Shown here piece by piece: positions 27,022 through 34,497 of a stretch of 64,000 bases of DNA. The first letter of the stretch is position 1. The number at the start of each line of letters is the position of its first letter. The stretch spans positions 310,001 to 374,000 of the forward strand of contig CAWIVH010000015.1 in assembly GCA_963839475.1 (NCBI GenBank), in the 5' to 3' direction. The notes below the pieces were generated by a model that ran no database searches, was not told the origin of the DNA, and was given only the letters and a program-made list of their open reading frames with translations. Origin of the DNA: CAWIVH01 sp963839475 (GTDB taxonomy: Bacteria; Acidobacteriota; UBA6911). A program made the translations under genes and the position numbers.

Positions 27022-28887
27022 ATGTCTGAAAATCCGAACAACCATCGCCCACGGCTCAGTTTTGGCAATTCGGCCTCCTCGGACCAGTCTATGATCCCTC
27101 TGCGGTTGGTGGCCATCGCCGACCTCGCCCCTGTCGGATCGCCCTTACGCGACGGCGACAGCCCACCCACAAGGGTGGACAAGGACTCGTTCAATAAAGT
27201 GCTGCAGCGGATCTGTCCCCGGGTGAAATTCCACGTACGAAACCGATACCCGCAGGAACCGGCCTTCAGCGAAATTGATTTCGGCGTCGAGGATTTGAGA
27301 TCGTTCCATCCGGCAAGCCTGATAAAAGCCTCGTCCTTCCGCGGCATGCTGGAAGCGAAATCATCTCTCCTCGACTTGCGGGACCGGAAGATAAGCGTGG
27401 ATCAGCTCCGGGAGAGACTGAAATCATCACCCTTTCCGTTTCTTACGGAGGACGCTTTATCATTGGCGCTCCAGGCCGTCCGTCCGAAACCGGGCGCGGT
27501 CGCGCCGGCGGTGCCCAGCCCTCACCCTCCCTCGCACGCCGGGGATGCGCTGGACTCAATCCTTGACCTGGTCGACATCCCGGGCAATGTCGGGCAAAAA
27601 TCCTCGGTAGAATCCGAGGCCGCGGCGCGCGTGCAGGGCTTTATTTCCGAGATGTTTGCGCCCGGCGGCAGTCAGGCGCCCGTGGACCGGCGAGCCGTGG
27701 AGGGGCTGATCTCGGAAACAGATGCCGCCATTTCGCAAATGGTAATCGACATATTGGAGCACCCCGAATTTCGCCGGCTGGAGGCGGCCTGGCGGGGCCT
27801 GAAATTCCTGGTTGATCGCACGGATTTCCGCGAACCGATACAGATACAAATCATCCCGGCGGCAAAAGAACATTTGCTCAGGGTTTTGAATTCTTTGGTC
27901 GAAGAAGCCGAAAGCTCCGAGGTTCCACTGGGTGCGATAATCGCCGACTTCGAATTCAGGAATACACCGCCGGACATGGAGCTTTTGAGTGAAGCCGCGG
28001 GTCTGGCCGATCAAATGCAGACCCCAATCCTGGTGAACGTGGGCGCCGAGTTTTTCGGTAAGATGAACGCCGCGGAGGTATCCCGGATTTCGCAGCTGCG
28101 CACCGGCCAAGAAGCACCGGAATACGTCAAATGGAGGTCTTTCCGGCAATCCCAGGATTCCCGTTGGGTCGGAATGGCCTTCAATCGTTTTCTGCTGCGC
28201 AAGTGTTACGACGATTCGACCTCCGGCAAAATCGCCTTCCAGCTCAAGGAACCGGGTTCTGGTCTCTGGGGCAATCCTGCTTGGGCCATCAGCTCATTGA
28301 TGACCCGGAGCTTCGCCCAGAGCGGATGGTGCGGTCACATCACCGGCATCCGAGGCGGAGGCGCCATTGAGGACCTCCCCCTTCAGCGGCACACCTTGCC
28401 ATCCGGCGAAGACACGGAAATTCCTCTCGAAACCATCTTCCTCAGGGATAGGGAGGACGATTTTTTCGTAGCCGGTTTCATGGTCCTGCAATGCGGCGAG
28501 AATCAGGACCGGGCGGTTCTTCTGCGCGCCCCGAGCGCCCATCGACCGGAGGTTTATCCGGATGCGGCCGACACTGAATCCAGTCGCTGGCAGTGCACTC
28601 TCACGTACCAGTTGGTAGCCTCCCGCTTCGCGCATCATCTGCGTTTGTTGGTGCACAAGGTGCTGCCTCTTGGCGGCCCATCCGAGATCGAGGCCGGTCT
28701 CGAACAAGGCCTGCGCGCTTTGATGCGTCCCTCTGTTTCCGGGGAAGATTCGGGTGTCAAGGTGGAATTGCGGGACAGTGATGAGCGGCCCGGCTTCTTC
28801 AACCTGCAGATCCATATACGACCGGGAGCGGAAATCTGGTCCCTTCCTGCCAGCATCGACCTGAGAATTCCGCTCCGCAAAGGATGA
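27022..28887 (+). CDS. TssB-TssC fusion-like sheath protein, paralogue 2
   Basis: 621 residues from ATG 27022, chosen because AGGAAG lies 6 bases upstream; ATG 26953 is in frame but has a weaker site. The TssB-like part (about 30-165) has LVAIADLAP, VDKDSFNKVL and VEDLRSFHPASL, close to canonical TssB (VDKDNFNEVM, VETLKDFGPESV). A Pro-rich linker (about 160-180) leads to a TssC-like part: MVIDILEHPEFRRLEAAWRG, LGAIIADFEF, YVKWRSFRQSQDSRWVGM. It is larger than paralogue 1 and the TssB half is better conserved. It ends the plus-strand arm, 7 bp from the converging DUF6484 gene. The architecture is visible; the structural role is unknown. Confidence 0.82.
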   Translation: MSENPNNHRPRLSFGNSASSDQSMIPLRLVAIADLAPVGSPLRDGDSPPTRVDKDSFNKVLQRICPRVKFHVRNRYPQEPAFSEIDFGVEDLRSFHPASLIKASSFRGMLEAKSSLLDLRDRKISVDQLRERLKSSPFPFLTEDALSLALQAVRPKPGAVAPAVPSPHPPSHAGDALDSILDLVDIPGNVGQKSSVESEAAARVQGFISEMFAPGGSQAPVDRRAVEGLISETDAAISQMVIDILEHPEFRRLEAAWRGLKFLVDRTDFREPIQIQIIPAAKEHLLRVLNSLVEEAESSEVPLGAIIADFEFRNTPPDMELLSEAAGLADQMQTPILVNVGAEFFGKMNAAEVSRISQLRTGQEAPEYVKWRSFRQSQDSRWVGMAFNRFLLRKCYDDSTSGKIAFQLKEPGSGLWGNPAWAISSLMTRSFAQSGWCGHITGIRGGGAIEDLPLQRHTLPSGEDTEIPLETIFLRDREDDFFVAGFMVLQCGENQDRAVLLRAPSAHRPEVYPDAADTESSRWQCTLTYQLVASRFAHHLRLLVHKVLPLGGPSEIEAGLEQGLRALMRPSVSGEDSGVKVELRDSDERPGFFNLQIHIRPGAEIWSLPASIDLRIPLRKG

Positions 28888-28894
28888 TCATGGA

Positions 28895-29365
28895 TCAGTT
28901 CAGCTTCAGCATCGGTGCTGCCAGTTTTTGAAGGTCGCGGGCTCGCGACACAATCCTCTTGCCGCGGATTTCGATGTCTCCGTTCGATCGCAGCACGATC
29001 GTCGAGCGCCCGGTGCGAAGGATCACTTCCTCTTTCCCTTCCAGCACCAGCCGGGGAGGAACATCCTCGCCGGCTGCGGTGCGGCTTTTCTGCTTTTGAA
29101 CCGTCGCCGGCCCCGATCGATCGATCACCCCGAGTATGTATCCCATGGCAGGGTCCTCCTCGGGCACCAGATAAATAACCGAATCCCCGGATTGAACGGC
29201 AGGCATTTCCGCGCCGGTCCTCAAAGGCAGGCATCGCAGCCTATTGCGGGAGTCTCTTCCCTCTGAAATCAATATAGATCCATCCTCCGGGTCGATCGTC
29301 ATCACCTTGCCACGGTGGACTACCATGGATCCCTGCAACAGGGCGGTCTCAACATCCTTCGACAT
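28895..29365 (-). CDS. DUF6484-like T6SS accessory protein
   Basis: 156 residues from ATG 29365, with GGGAG a few bases before. The C-terminal half has a short beta-rich repeat (EEVILRTGRSTIVLRSNGDI then EIRGKRIVSRA) resembling the DUF6484 domain found beside vgrG genes and like a piece of VgrG spike sequence. The N-terminal half is a small beta-domain (ALLQGSMVVHRGKV). It is the last gene of the effector module on the minus arm, after the DUF3396 gene. A role in the spike or cargo adaptor is inferred from context. Confidence 0.7.
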   Translation of the reverse strand: MSKDVETALLQGSMVVHRGKVMTIDPEDGSILISEGRDSRNRLRCLPLRTGAEMPAVQSGDSVIYLVPEEDPAMGYILGVIDRSGPATVQKQKSRTAAGEDVPPRLVLEGKEEVILRTGRSTIVLRSNGDIEIRGKRIVSRARDLQKLAAPMLKLN

Positions 29366-29393
29366 GCTCCCCCCCAATTTATGCTTTTTGCGC

Positions 29394-30311
29394 TTATACA
29401 ACTTCCGGTTCAAGCCACTTTTCCGGCTCCAGAAATCGCCGGATCCAGGCCAGGGTGGATTTGTGGTCGGTAAACATCCCCATAAAATCTCTTGGTTCCT
29501 GAAGAAACGCCGGCTCGAGCAGTCGGGAAGCCGCGACATAGGCCGAGACATCCTCGAACCTGTTCATATCCCCGAAAACCGGGTGCGGTCCGGCCTGTAC
29601 GATGATGCCATGCCGCAGCGCCTTCAATTCGAGCCCGGGGCGAGGATTTGACAGCAGAGCGACGGCTGACAATTTGGTGTTGAGGATCTCGTTTCCAATC
29701 ATCGTCAGCCAGTTCACCCCGTAAATGCCCTGGAGGATATCCCAGCTGCCGGCGTGGACATCAACCACCTCGATTCCCCAGTATCTACGCGACCACGCCC
29801 AGATTTGGTCAAAGGCCAACTCCTTTTCTTTTTCGAGGCCGTGAAACATATATCCAGCGGAACCGGCCCAGAAGGCAACGGAGTTCCCGATCAAATCGGC
29901 AGCCTCCAGCACGAGCTTCGGCTCCCAGCCGATAGGCAGGCGGAGCATGATGCAGCCGGCCCTGTCGGAATCGAGCATGCCGCGAAAATGAAAAATCTCT
30001 AAGGAGATATCCGGCAGGTCAGGATGGTTGGCGATCTGAATGTGCCAGAACGGTTGTTTCCCGCGAGATCGCCCGATTTCGGCACGGACGGAACCAAGTT
30101 CGTAATCGCCGATTCTCCGCCAATCGATGGCTGTTGAGGTCTTGCCATATAGTGGACGCACCCCGGCAGTGCGCGCAACGAACCAATCCCAGAGTCCCAA
30201 CAAGCCCTCCCAGGAAGCCTCGAGCGAGCTGTGGATATACAGCACCAGGCCCTGGCTTACCATGGCGACCGGTTCAGAATCGCTGATCTCGGTTGGATGG
30301 AAATCTGACAT
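29394..30311 (-). CDS. DUF3396 (type VI immunity family) protein
   Basis: 305 residues from ATG 30311 (AGAGG just upstream); the open frame extends to 30416 but overlaps the upstream gene. It shows the DUF3396 pattern: LVLYIHSSLEASWEGLLGLW near the start, IFHFRGMLDSDRAGCIMLRL, and GIYGVNWLTMIGNEI. This family is annotated as type VI immunity and usually accompanies T6SS effectors. No signal peptide is seen, so a cytoplasmic location is likely. It lies 7 bp after the beta-propeller gene. Which toxin it would neutralise is not shown; the candidate at 31322 is two genes upstream. Confidence 0.78.
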   Translation of the reverse strand: MSDFHPTEISDSEPVAMVSQGLVLYIHSSLEASWEGLLGLWDWFVARTAGVRPLYGKTSTAIDWRRIGDYELGSVRAEIGRSRGKQPFWHIQIANHPDLPDISLEIFHFRGMLDSDRAGCIMLRLPIGWEPKLVLEAADLIGNSVAFWAGSAGYMFHGLEKEKELAFDQIWAWSRRYWGIEVVDVHAGSWDILQGIYGVNWLTMIGNEILNTKLSAVALLSNPRPGLELKALRHGIIVQAGPHPVFGDMNRFEDVSAYVAASRLLEPAFLQEPRDFMGMFTDHKSTLAWIRRFLEPEKWLEPEVV

Positions 30312-30318
30312 AGCGCCT

Positions 30319-31296
30319 CTAAAAATCCCATTCCAGCCACGGGTCTTCAATCTTCGGATTGTATTGCAGGATAGCGGGCGCCGGTTCCTGGGAGGCCTCC
30401 ACAAAGAAAAGCACATTTCCCGCTTCGAACAAACCTGCTGGATAGACAGAGTCTTTCAATACGGAGGCTCGATTCTTCTTCAACTCCCAAACCCCGGTGC
30501 CGCCACCTGCTAAAATCAGCCGTTGCTTGAAGCGAGCGATGCCATAAAACGGTGCCGGGTACTCTCCCAGGATCTCGAGGCCCTGCGGCCCACCGCGGGC
30601 AATCTTCCCGCTACTCGTGCATAGGAAGACCTCGCCGGGTGCGACGGCTCGGATTCCTGTGATGTCGTCGTCCTCATCCGGATAGGGAATGCGCCGCCAC
30701 GATTTTCCATCAAAATAGAGCACAATTCCCCGATCTCCGACGCAATAAATGTCGCTGTCCCCGGTTCCATGGATATGGTGCAGCGCCGCCCCTTCACTGG
30801 GATGCACCTGCTGCCATGACTTTCCATCCCAGTGATAAAGGGCGCCCATGAAGGTCGCGGCGAATACGTCGTTGTCGTCTGTTCCCCATATTGCCGTGAC
30901 GTTGGGGGGATGATTGGTCTTTTCGGCATTCGGCAGCGTCGTGACGAACCAGCCGAGTTTTTTGTCCGGGACCTCATATTTGAGGTGGCGCCAGCGCTGG
31001 GTCGGCCAGGCTACTTTGGCCGTAGTCCAGATGCTGCCTCGCGCCGTCGACACCCACAAATTGCCCCTCGGCGAGCACCAGGATCCTGCCAGGGAATCGT
31101 TGGTATTCAAAAGGCATACTCCCCTTTCCTTATCGGGATCCAGGGACGATCGGTCAGAGTTCCATTCCGCCCTCAGCACCTGTCCTGTCGCATTGAGTGC
31201 ATCGGTCTCCGGGTACACCGTCTTGACCAGAAATATGGCACCGGTGGAGCTTTGCACTGAAATAATCTGGGCAATTGTACGTGGCTCGAAATTCAA
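30319..31296 (-). CDS. Beta-propeller protein of the T6SS effector module
   Basis: 325 residues, starting at TTG 31296 with AGGAG about 8 bases upstream. The sequence is a chain of short blades: NLWVSTARGSIWTT, TAIWGTDDNDVFAATFMGA, GDSDIYCVGDRGIVLYFDGKSW, GEVFLCTSSGKIARG. They alternate with W-x-x motifs, typical of kelch/YCF48-like propellers. No signal peptide. It lies between the candidate toxin and the DUF3396 gene. It could be a second immunity protein, a chaperone, or part of the effector; I cannot decide. Confidence 0.6.
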   Translation of the reverse strand: MNFEPRTIAQIISVQSSTGAIFLVKTVYPETDALNATGQVLRAEWNSDRSSLDPDKERGVCLLNTNDSLAGSWCSPRGNLWVSTARGSIWTTAKVAWPTQRWRHLKYEVPDKKLGWFVTTLPNAEKTNHPPNVTAIWGTDDNDVFAATFMGALYHWDGKSWQQVHPSEGAALHHIHGTGDSDIYCVGDRGIVLYFDGKSWRRIPYPDEDDDITGIRAVAPGEVFLCTSSGKIARGGPQGLEILGEYPAPFYGIARFKQRLILAGGGTGVWELKKNRASVLKDSVYPAGLFEAGNVLFFVEASQEPAPAILQYNPKIEDPWLEWDF

Positions 31297-31321
31297 GATC
31301 AGATCTCCTGGGAAAGGGGTA

Positions 31322-32053
31322 TCATCTCCTCCTGCCCGCCCCCGTTCTGGGCGGTTTCACCGGCGCCGGCGGGGCGCCCTCGGCCTGGCCGTTGCGGAGC
31401 GGGGTATCGCCGCTGACTCCCTTTTTGGCAAACTGCTTTTCGGCCATTGTCCGAAGGCATTTGGCTGCTGCCTGAGCCAGTTTTTTTCTCTGCTTGGGTG
31501 AGAGCTTCTTGGCATCCTTGATCCGAGATCGTTTGACGCCCTCACCGGCTTTCCTCTCAAGCTTCTTTTCCAAACCATCCGCTGTGGTTTTTTCCATGTG
31601 ATCCAGCCACTCATTCAAAGTGGCATTTTTCGGCGGCACCTGGTTTTCGAGTTTTTGCGCGAAATCCCGCTCCATGTCGGTCAGCCATTTATGTTCAGTC
31701 CCCTCCAACTGATCGTCATAGACATTGTAGGCAAACCCGGTCCCCTCGGTGTAGTTACCGCCCCCGGGAATCGTCGGCCCGGTCCGCCCGGGTCCGGCTT
31801 GAAGGTTCGAGTTGGGGACAAAATGTTCAGACTGCTGATCTTTAAGCGGCGATTTGTCGCCTCTTTGATTGACATCCGCCTGGCGCTGGCTTGAGACCGA
31901 ACTATAGGTTCCCGCCGTGATCGGGGGGCTGAATGCAGCGAAGACCTTTGCACATTCGCTGTCGAAATCGGCCATTCCCGCCCCGCCCGCCAAAATGACC
32001 TGGGCTGGGACCATTGCCGCGGAGATCTGGGGAGAAGGTTTTGGTCCGCTCAC
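31322..32053 (-). CDS. Candidate T6SS effector (PAAR-linked, nuclease-like toxin motif)
   Basis: 243 residues from GTG 32053, overlapping the stop of the PAAR-like gene by 4 bp (GTGA). The middle contains SEHFVPNSNLQ, GGGNYTEGTGFAY and GTEHKWLTDMERDF, with paired E-H residues that recall HNH/Endo VII-like polymorphic toxins; I cannot name the family. The C-terminal 80 residues are very basic (LSPKQRKKLAQAAAKCLRTM, then PPRTGAGRRR). The close coupling to a PAAR-like spike tip suggests delivery by the T6SS. Toxin function is inferred from context and residue pattern. Confidence 0.6.
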   Translation of the reverse strand: MSGPKPSPQISAAMVPAQVILAGGAGMADFDSECAKVFAAFSPPITAGTYSSVSSQRQADVNQRGDKSPLKDQQSEHFVPNSNLQAGPGRTGPTIPGGGNYTEGTGFAYNVYDDQLEGTEHKWLTDMERDFAQKLENQVPPKNATLNEWLDHMEKTTADGLEKKLERKAGEGVKRSRIKDAKKLSPKQRKKLAQAAAKCLRTMAEKQFAKKGVSGDTPLRNGQAEGAPPAPVKPPRTGAGRRR

Positions 32054-32421
32054 ATCTTGTTCCCCATTCCTGTGGTTCCTGTGAACACTACCGCCGACCC
32101 TTCCACCTTGACGTTGGGGCTGCCAACGGTGGGAAACATCTTGGAACTGGTTTGGAGGCTCACAATTTCTTTCTGAGTCCCGGGTTCATTGCCGGTGCAG
32201 GAGCTGATCAGTGAGCCCACGCAAAATACCGGCTTCCCCTCGATTTTGGTCTTGCGCGAATCATCATCTTCGCTGCCGGTGCCCGCCGGAGTCATGATGG
32301 GGTATGGAACCGGGATAGGGCTGGGTGCGGCGGGCGTAATGCAGACGCTCGGAGCCATGTAGACAATCTGGTGCCCGGTGCTTTCAGCGGCAACGTCCAT
32401 ATTGTTTGCTACTACGCTCAT
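32050..32421 (-). CDS. PAAR-like DUF4150 spike-tip protein
   Basis: 123 residues from ATG 32421, whose start overlaps the stop of the thiolase-like gene (ATGA). It has the DUF4150 pattern: CITPAAPSPIPVPYPIMT in the N-terminal third, GKPVFCVGSLISSCTGNEPG, and a Gly/Val-rich end (VKVEGSAVVFTGTTGMG). PAAR-like proteins sharpen the VgrG spike and carry effectors. It is followed immediately (4-bp overlap) by the candidate toxin. The short length suits a single-domain tip. Confidence 0.85.
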   Translation of the reverse strand: MSVVANNMDVAAESTGHQIVYMAPSVCITPAAPSPIPVPYPIMTPAGTGSEDDDSRKTKIEGKPVFCVGSLISSCTGNEPGTQKEIVSLQTSSKMFPTVGSPNVKVEGSAVVFTGTTGMGNKM

Positions 32422-33470
32422 GCAGATGCCTCCAAAACCGTAATGCCGCGCATCCCTCCGTCCGAGCCTGCCATGCAAACCGAAATGCTGTCGGCCGCAT
32501 AGCCTTTCTGCCACGATTCCGCCGCCAGCGCGGCCATCAGCGGGATGGTGGCGGACCGCGTGTCACCCAATTCCCGCAGCGGCGTCATCAGACTCGTCGC
32601 CACGCCCAGAACGTCTCCTATCCGGGCAATTGTCAGCTGGAATTCCTTCGTTTTCCTCGCCTCGTTGGTTAGATCCACCCACCAGTAATTTACACGGCGC
32701 CCGGCGCTGCGCAGCCCAGAGAGCGTCTTGCCGGCGGCCTGAATGTAACCCTCTCCACTGCAAGGTTCTTCGGAACCGTACGGGTGCGGATCAAGCGCCG
32801 TGGCAGCTGCGACAAGCCGGGCCGCCGGCCTAACCTGAAACCGGCTTGCAGCCCAATCTGAAAGAAGGACCAAAAAGGCTGCGGCTTCACCTGGGACGAT
32901 TCCGTCCAGGTTGTCCTCGGTAATGATTCTGTCCGCTTTTTCCAGCGCCTCGAGATCGTCCCAATTGTAATAGCTGTCTGCACCCCCGACAATTACGACA
33001 TGCTCTTTCCCCCCGGTGATCCAGCCATGGGCTATTGCGAGTGCCTCTGCACCCGCTGCATGTCCAAAGGGAAATAGAGAGATTTCGGAGATTGGCAGGG
33101 ACTGGCGGGCAAAGTCCGCCAGCCGTTCCGCCAGCAGCTTCCCGTCCCGCGCATTAGCCCCCTGCCGATCCTCCGGCAGAGCCAGCGCCAGCCGGGCGGA
33201 AACACCCCCGGGCGGTTTTCCAAGCGGCGCCAGTGCTTGAAGCAGCGCATCGCCGCCCAGACGAATCAAGCGTTCCGGGCCTGCGAGATTTTTCGGGATG
33301 GTTGAAAGGCAGGAGAGCGTCATTCGCTCGCCCCAGCAGTCGATGAATGGCGATTTCCGAAACTGATTCCGGCCGGCGCGGAGAAAGAGCCCGGAGTGGA
33401 TTGCATTGGTGCCGAGTGCGGTCGCCACCCCCCATGTGGCAATATGAGGATCATCGGGACGATAAATCAC
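32418..33470 (-). CDS. Beta-ketoacyl synthase-like protein of the T6SS effector module
   Basis: 350 residues from GTG 33470, overlapping the stop of the DUF2169 gene (GTGA). The fold is that of the thiolase/ketoacyl synthase superfamily: GVATALGTNAIHSG at the N-terminus, VVIVGGADSYYN, and GIVPGEAAAFLVLL. At the position of the catalytic Cys, the loop reads FGHAAGAEAL, so the nucleophile Cys appears to be His. The protein is therefore probably a non-enzymatic relative. Such proteins recur next to DUF2169 and DUF4150 in T6SS clusters, perhaps as effector chaperones. The superfamily call is firm, the role inferred. Confidence 0.75.
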   Translation of the reverse strand: MIYRPDDPHIATWGVATALGTNAIHSGLFLRAGRNQFRKSPFIDCWGERMTLSCLSTIPKNLAGPERLIRLGGDALLQALAPLGKPPGGVSARLALALPEDRQGANARDGKLLAERLADFARQSLPISEISLFPFGHAAGAEALAIAHGWITGGKEHVVIVGGADSYYNWDDLEALEKADRIITEDNLDGIVPGEAAAFLVLLSDWAASRFQVRPAARLVAAATALDPHPYGSEEPCSGEGYIQAAGKTLSGLRSAGRRVNYWWVDLTNEARKTKEFQLTIARIGDVLGVATSLMTPLRELGDTRSATIPLMAALAAESWQKGYAADSISVCMAGSDGGMRGITVLEASA

Positions 33471-34468
33471 AGGTACTCCTTGGAGCGAACACGGACCACT
33501 TCAAAATGGTTGCGCATTTTGGGCGGGCAGCGGAATGATGCCCGCCAGGACAGCTCAACGGTTTTTGCGCCGGCATCCACCAGGACAGTATCCAGGTGCG
33601 GATGTACGACCTGCGTTTTGCCGTCGATAATGGCTTCAACTTCCATGCGCAATCTCGGCACTTGGAATGACCAAGGGCCCTTGGGATGCAGTTGCGATAG
33701 TCTGATCACCTCTCCTCCGCCGAGCGGGGTGGCAAATACCTGGTCGGGAGGAGCGCACTGTTCGTGCTCATCCCGGTAGTCAACGGGGCGCGCGGGATAA
33801 CGGTTTTCCAGCCAGTTTGCATTGTAGTTTCCTGCATAGCTCCTCCGGGGTTCGTAACTGCGCCCGATGGCGGAGCACCCCGCCGGACGGCGAGGCCCAC
33901 GTTCAGGATCCTCAATTTGAAAAGCAGGGGTGTCGAGGAGCCGTTCTGGCTCGCGTGCGATGCCATTTCCGACTGGATTCGCCGGCTCTTCCAGCGGATG
34001 TTCAGGATCCGTGAGGTCCACTCCTCCATAGGCGTTGGACCATCGAAGGGTGACGCTTTCCACCGGCTCGGACTCGCCCGGCGCCATGGAACCCAAAGTT
34101 CTGCGCCAGAATCGCGGCCCGTAGACCCGCAGAATCTTTTTCCGGTTCCCGACCTCTATCCCCACTTCCATGGACCTGGCAGGCTTTCCCAACGGCGCGC
34201 ATGCCTCACCCACAACCACGAAATCTGTGCCCGGCTTGAACACACACAAATCCGCGGGCCACTTGATGTCGGGAATCTCCGGCGAAACCCACATCTCGTC
34301 ACCATATCGAATGGGGCGCTGCTCTTCGTGAAGCGTGAGCCCGCCCGATGGCGGGACTACGAAGGTTGCTTTGGTGACGGCCACCCGGCACTCCGCTCCA
34401 TTCTTATTCATCAGCGGGAGAAGCTCTGAGTGAAAGGGTGTGTAATTGTAAAACTCGGGCTCGTGCAA
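33467..34468 (-). CDS. DUF2169 T6SS effector adaptor-like protein
   Basis: 333 residues. The sequence has the DUF2169 (PF09937) pattern: VAVTKATFVVPPSGG, IKWPADLCVFKPGTDFVVVGEA, and a long conserved middle with LRWSNAYGGVD and NPVGNGI. It lies upstream of the thiolase-like and PAAR-like genes and overlaps the former by 4 bp. DUF2169 proteins are found with PAAR-type effectors and are thought to help load them. No signal peptide, so cytoplasmic. Confidence 0.85.
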   Translation of the reverse strand: MHEPEFYNYTPFHSELLPLMNKNGAECRVAVTKATFVVPPSGGLTLHEEQRPIRYGDEMWVSPEIPDIKWPADLCVFKPGTDFVVVGEACAPLGKPARSMEVGIEVGNRKKILRVYGPRFWRRTLGSMAPGESEPVESVTLRWSNAYGGVDLTDPEHPLEEPANPVGNGIAREPERLLDTPAFQIEDPERGPRRPAGCSAIGRSYEPRRSYAGNYNANWLENRYPARPVDYRDEHEQCAPPDQVFATPLGGGEVIRLSQLHPKGPWSFQVPRLRMEVEAIIDGKTQVVHPHLDTVLVDAGAKTVELSWRASFRCPPKMRNHFEVVRVRSKEYL

Positions 34469-34497
34469 ACCGGCGTTCTCCTATTTTCCGATAAGAA

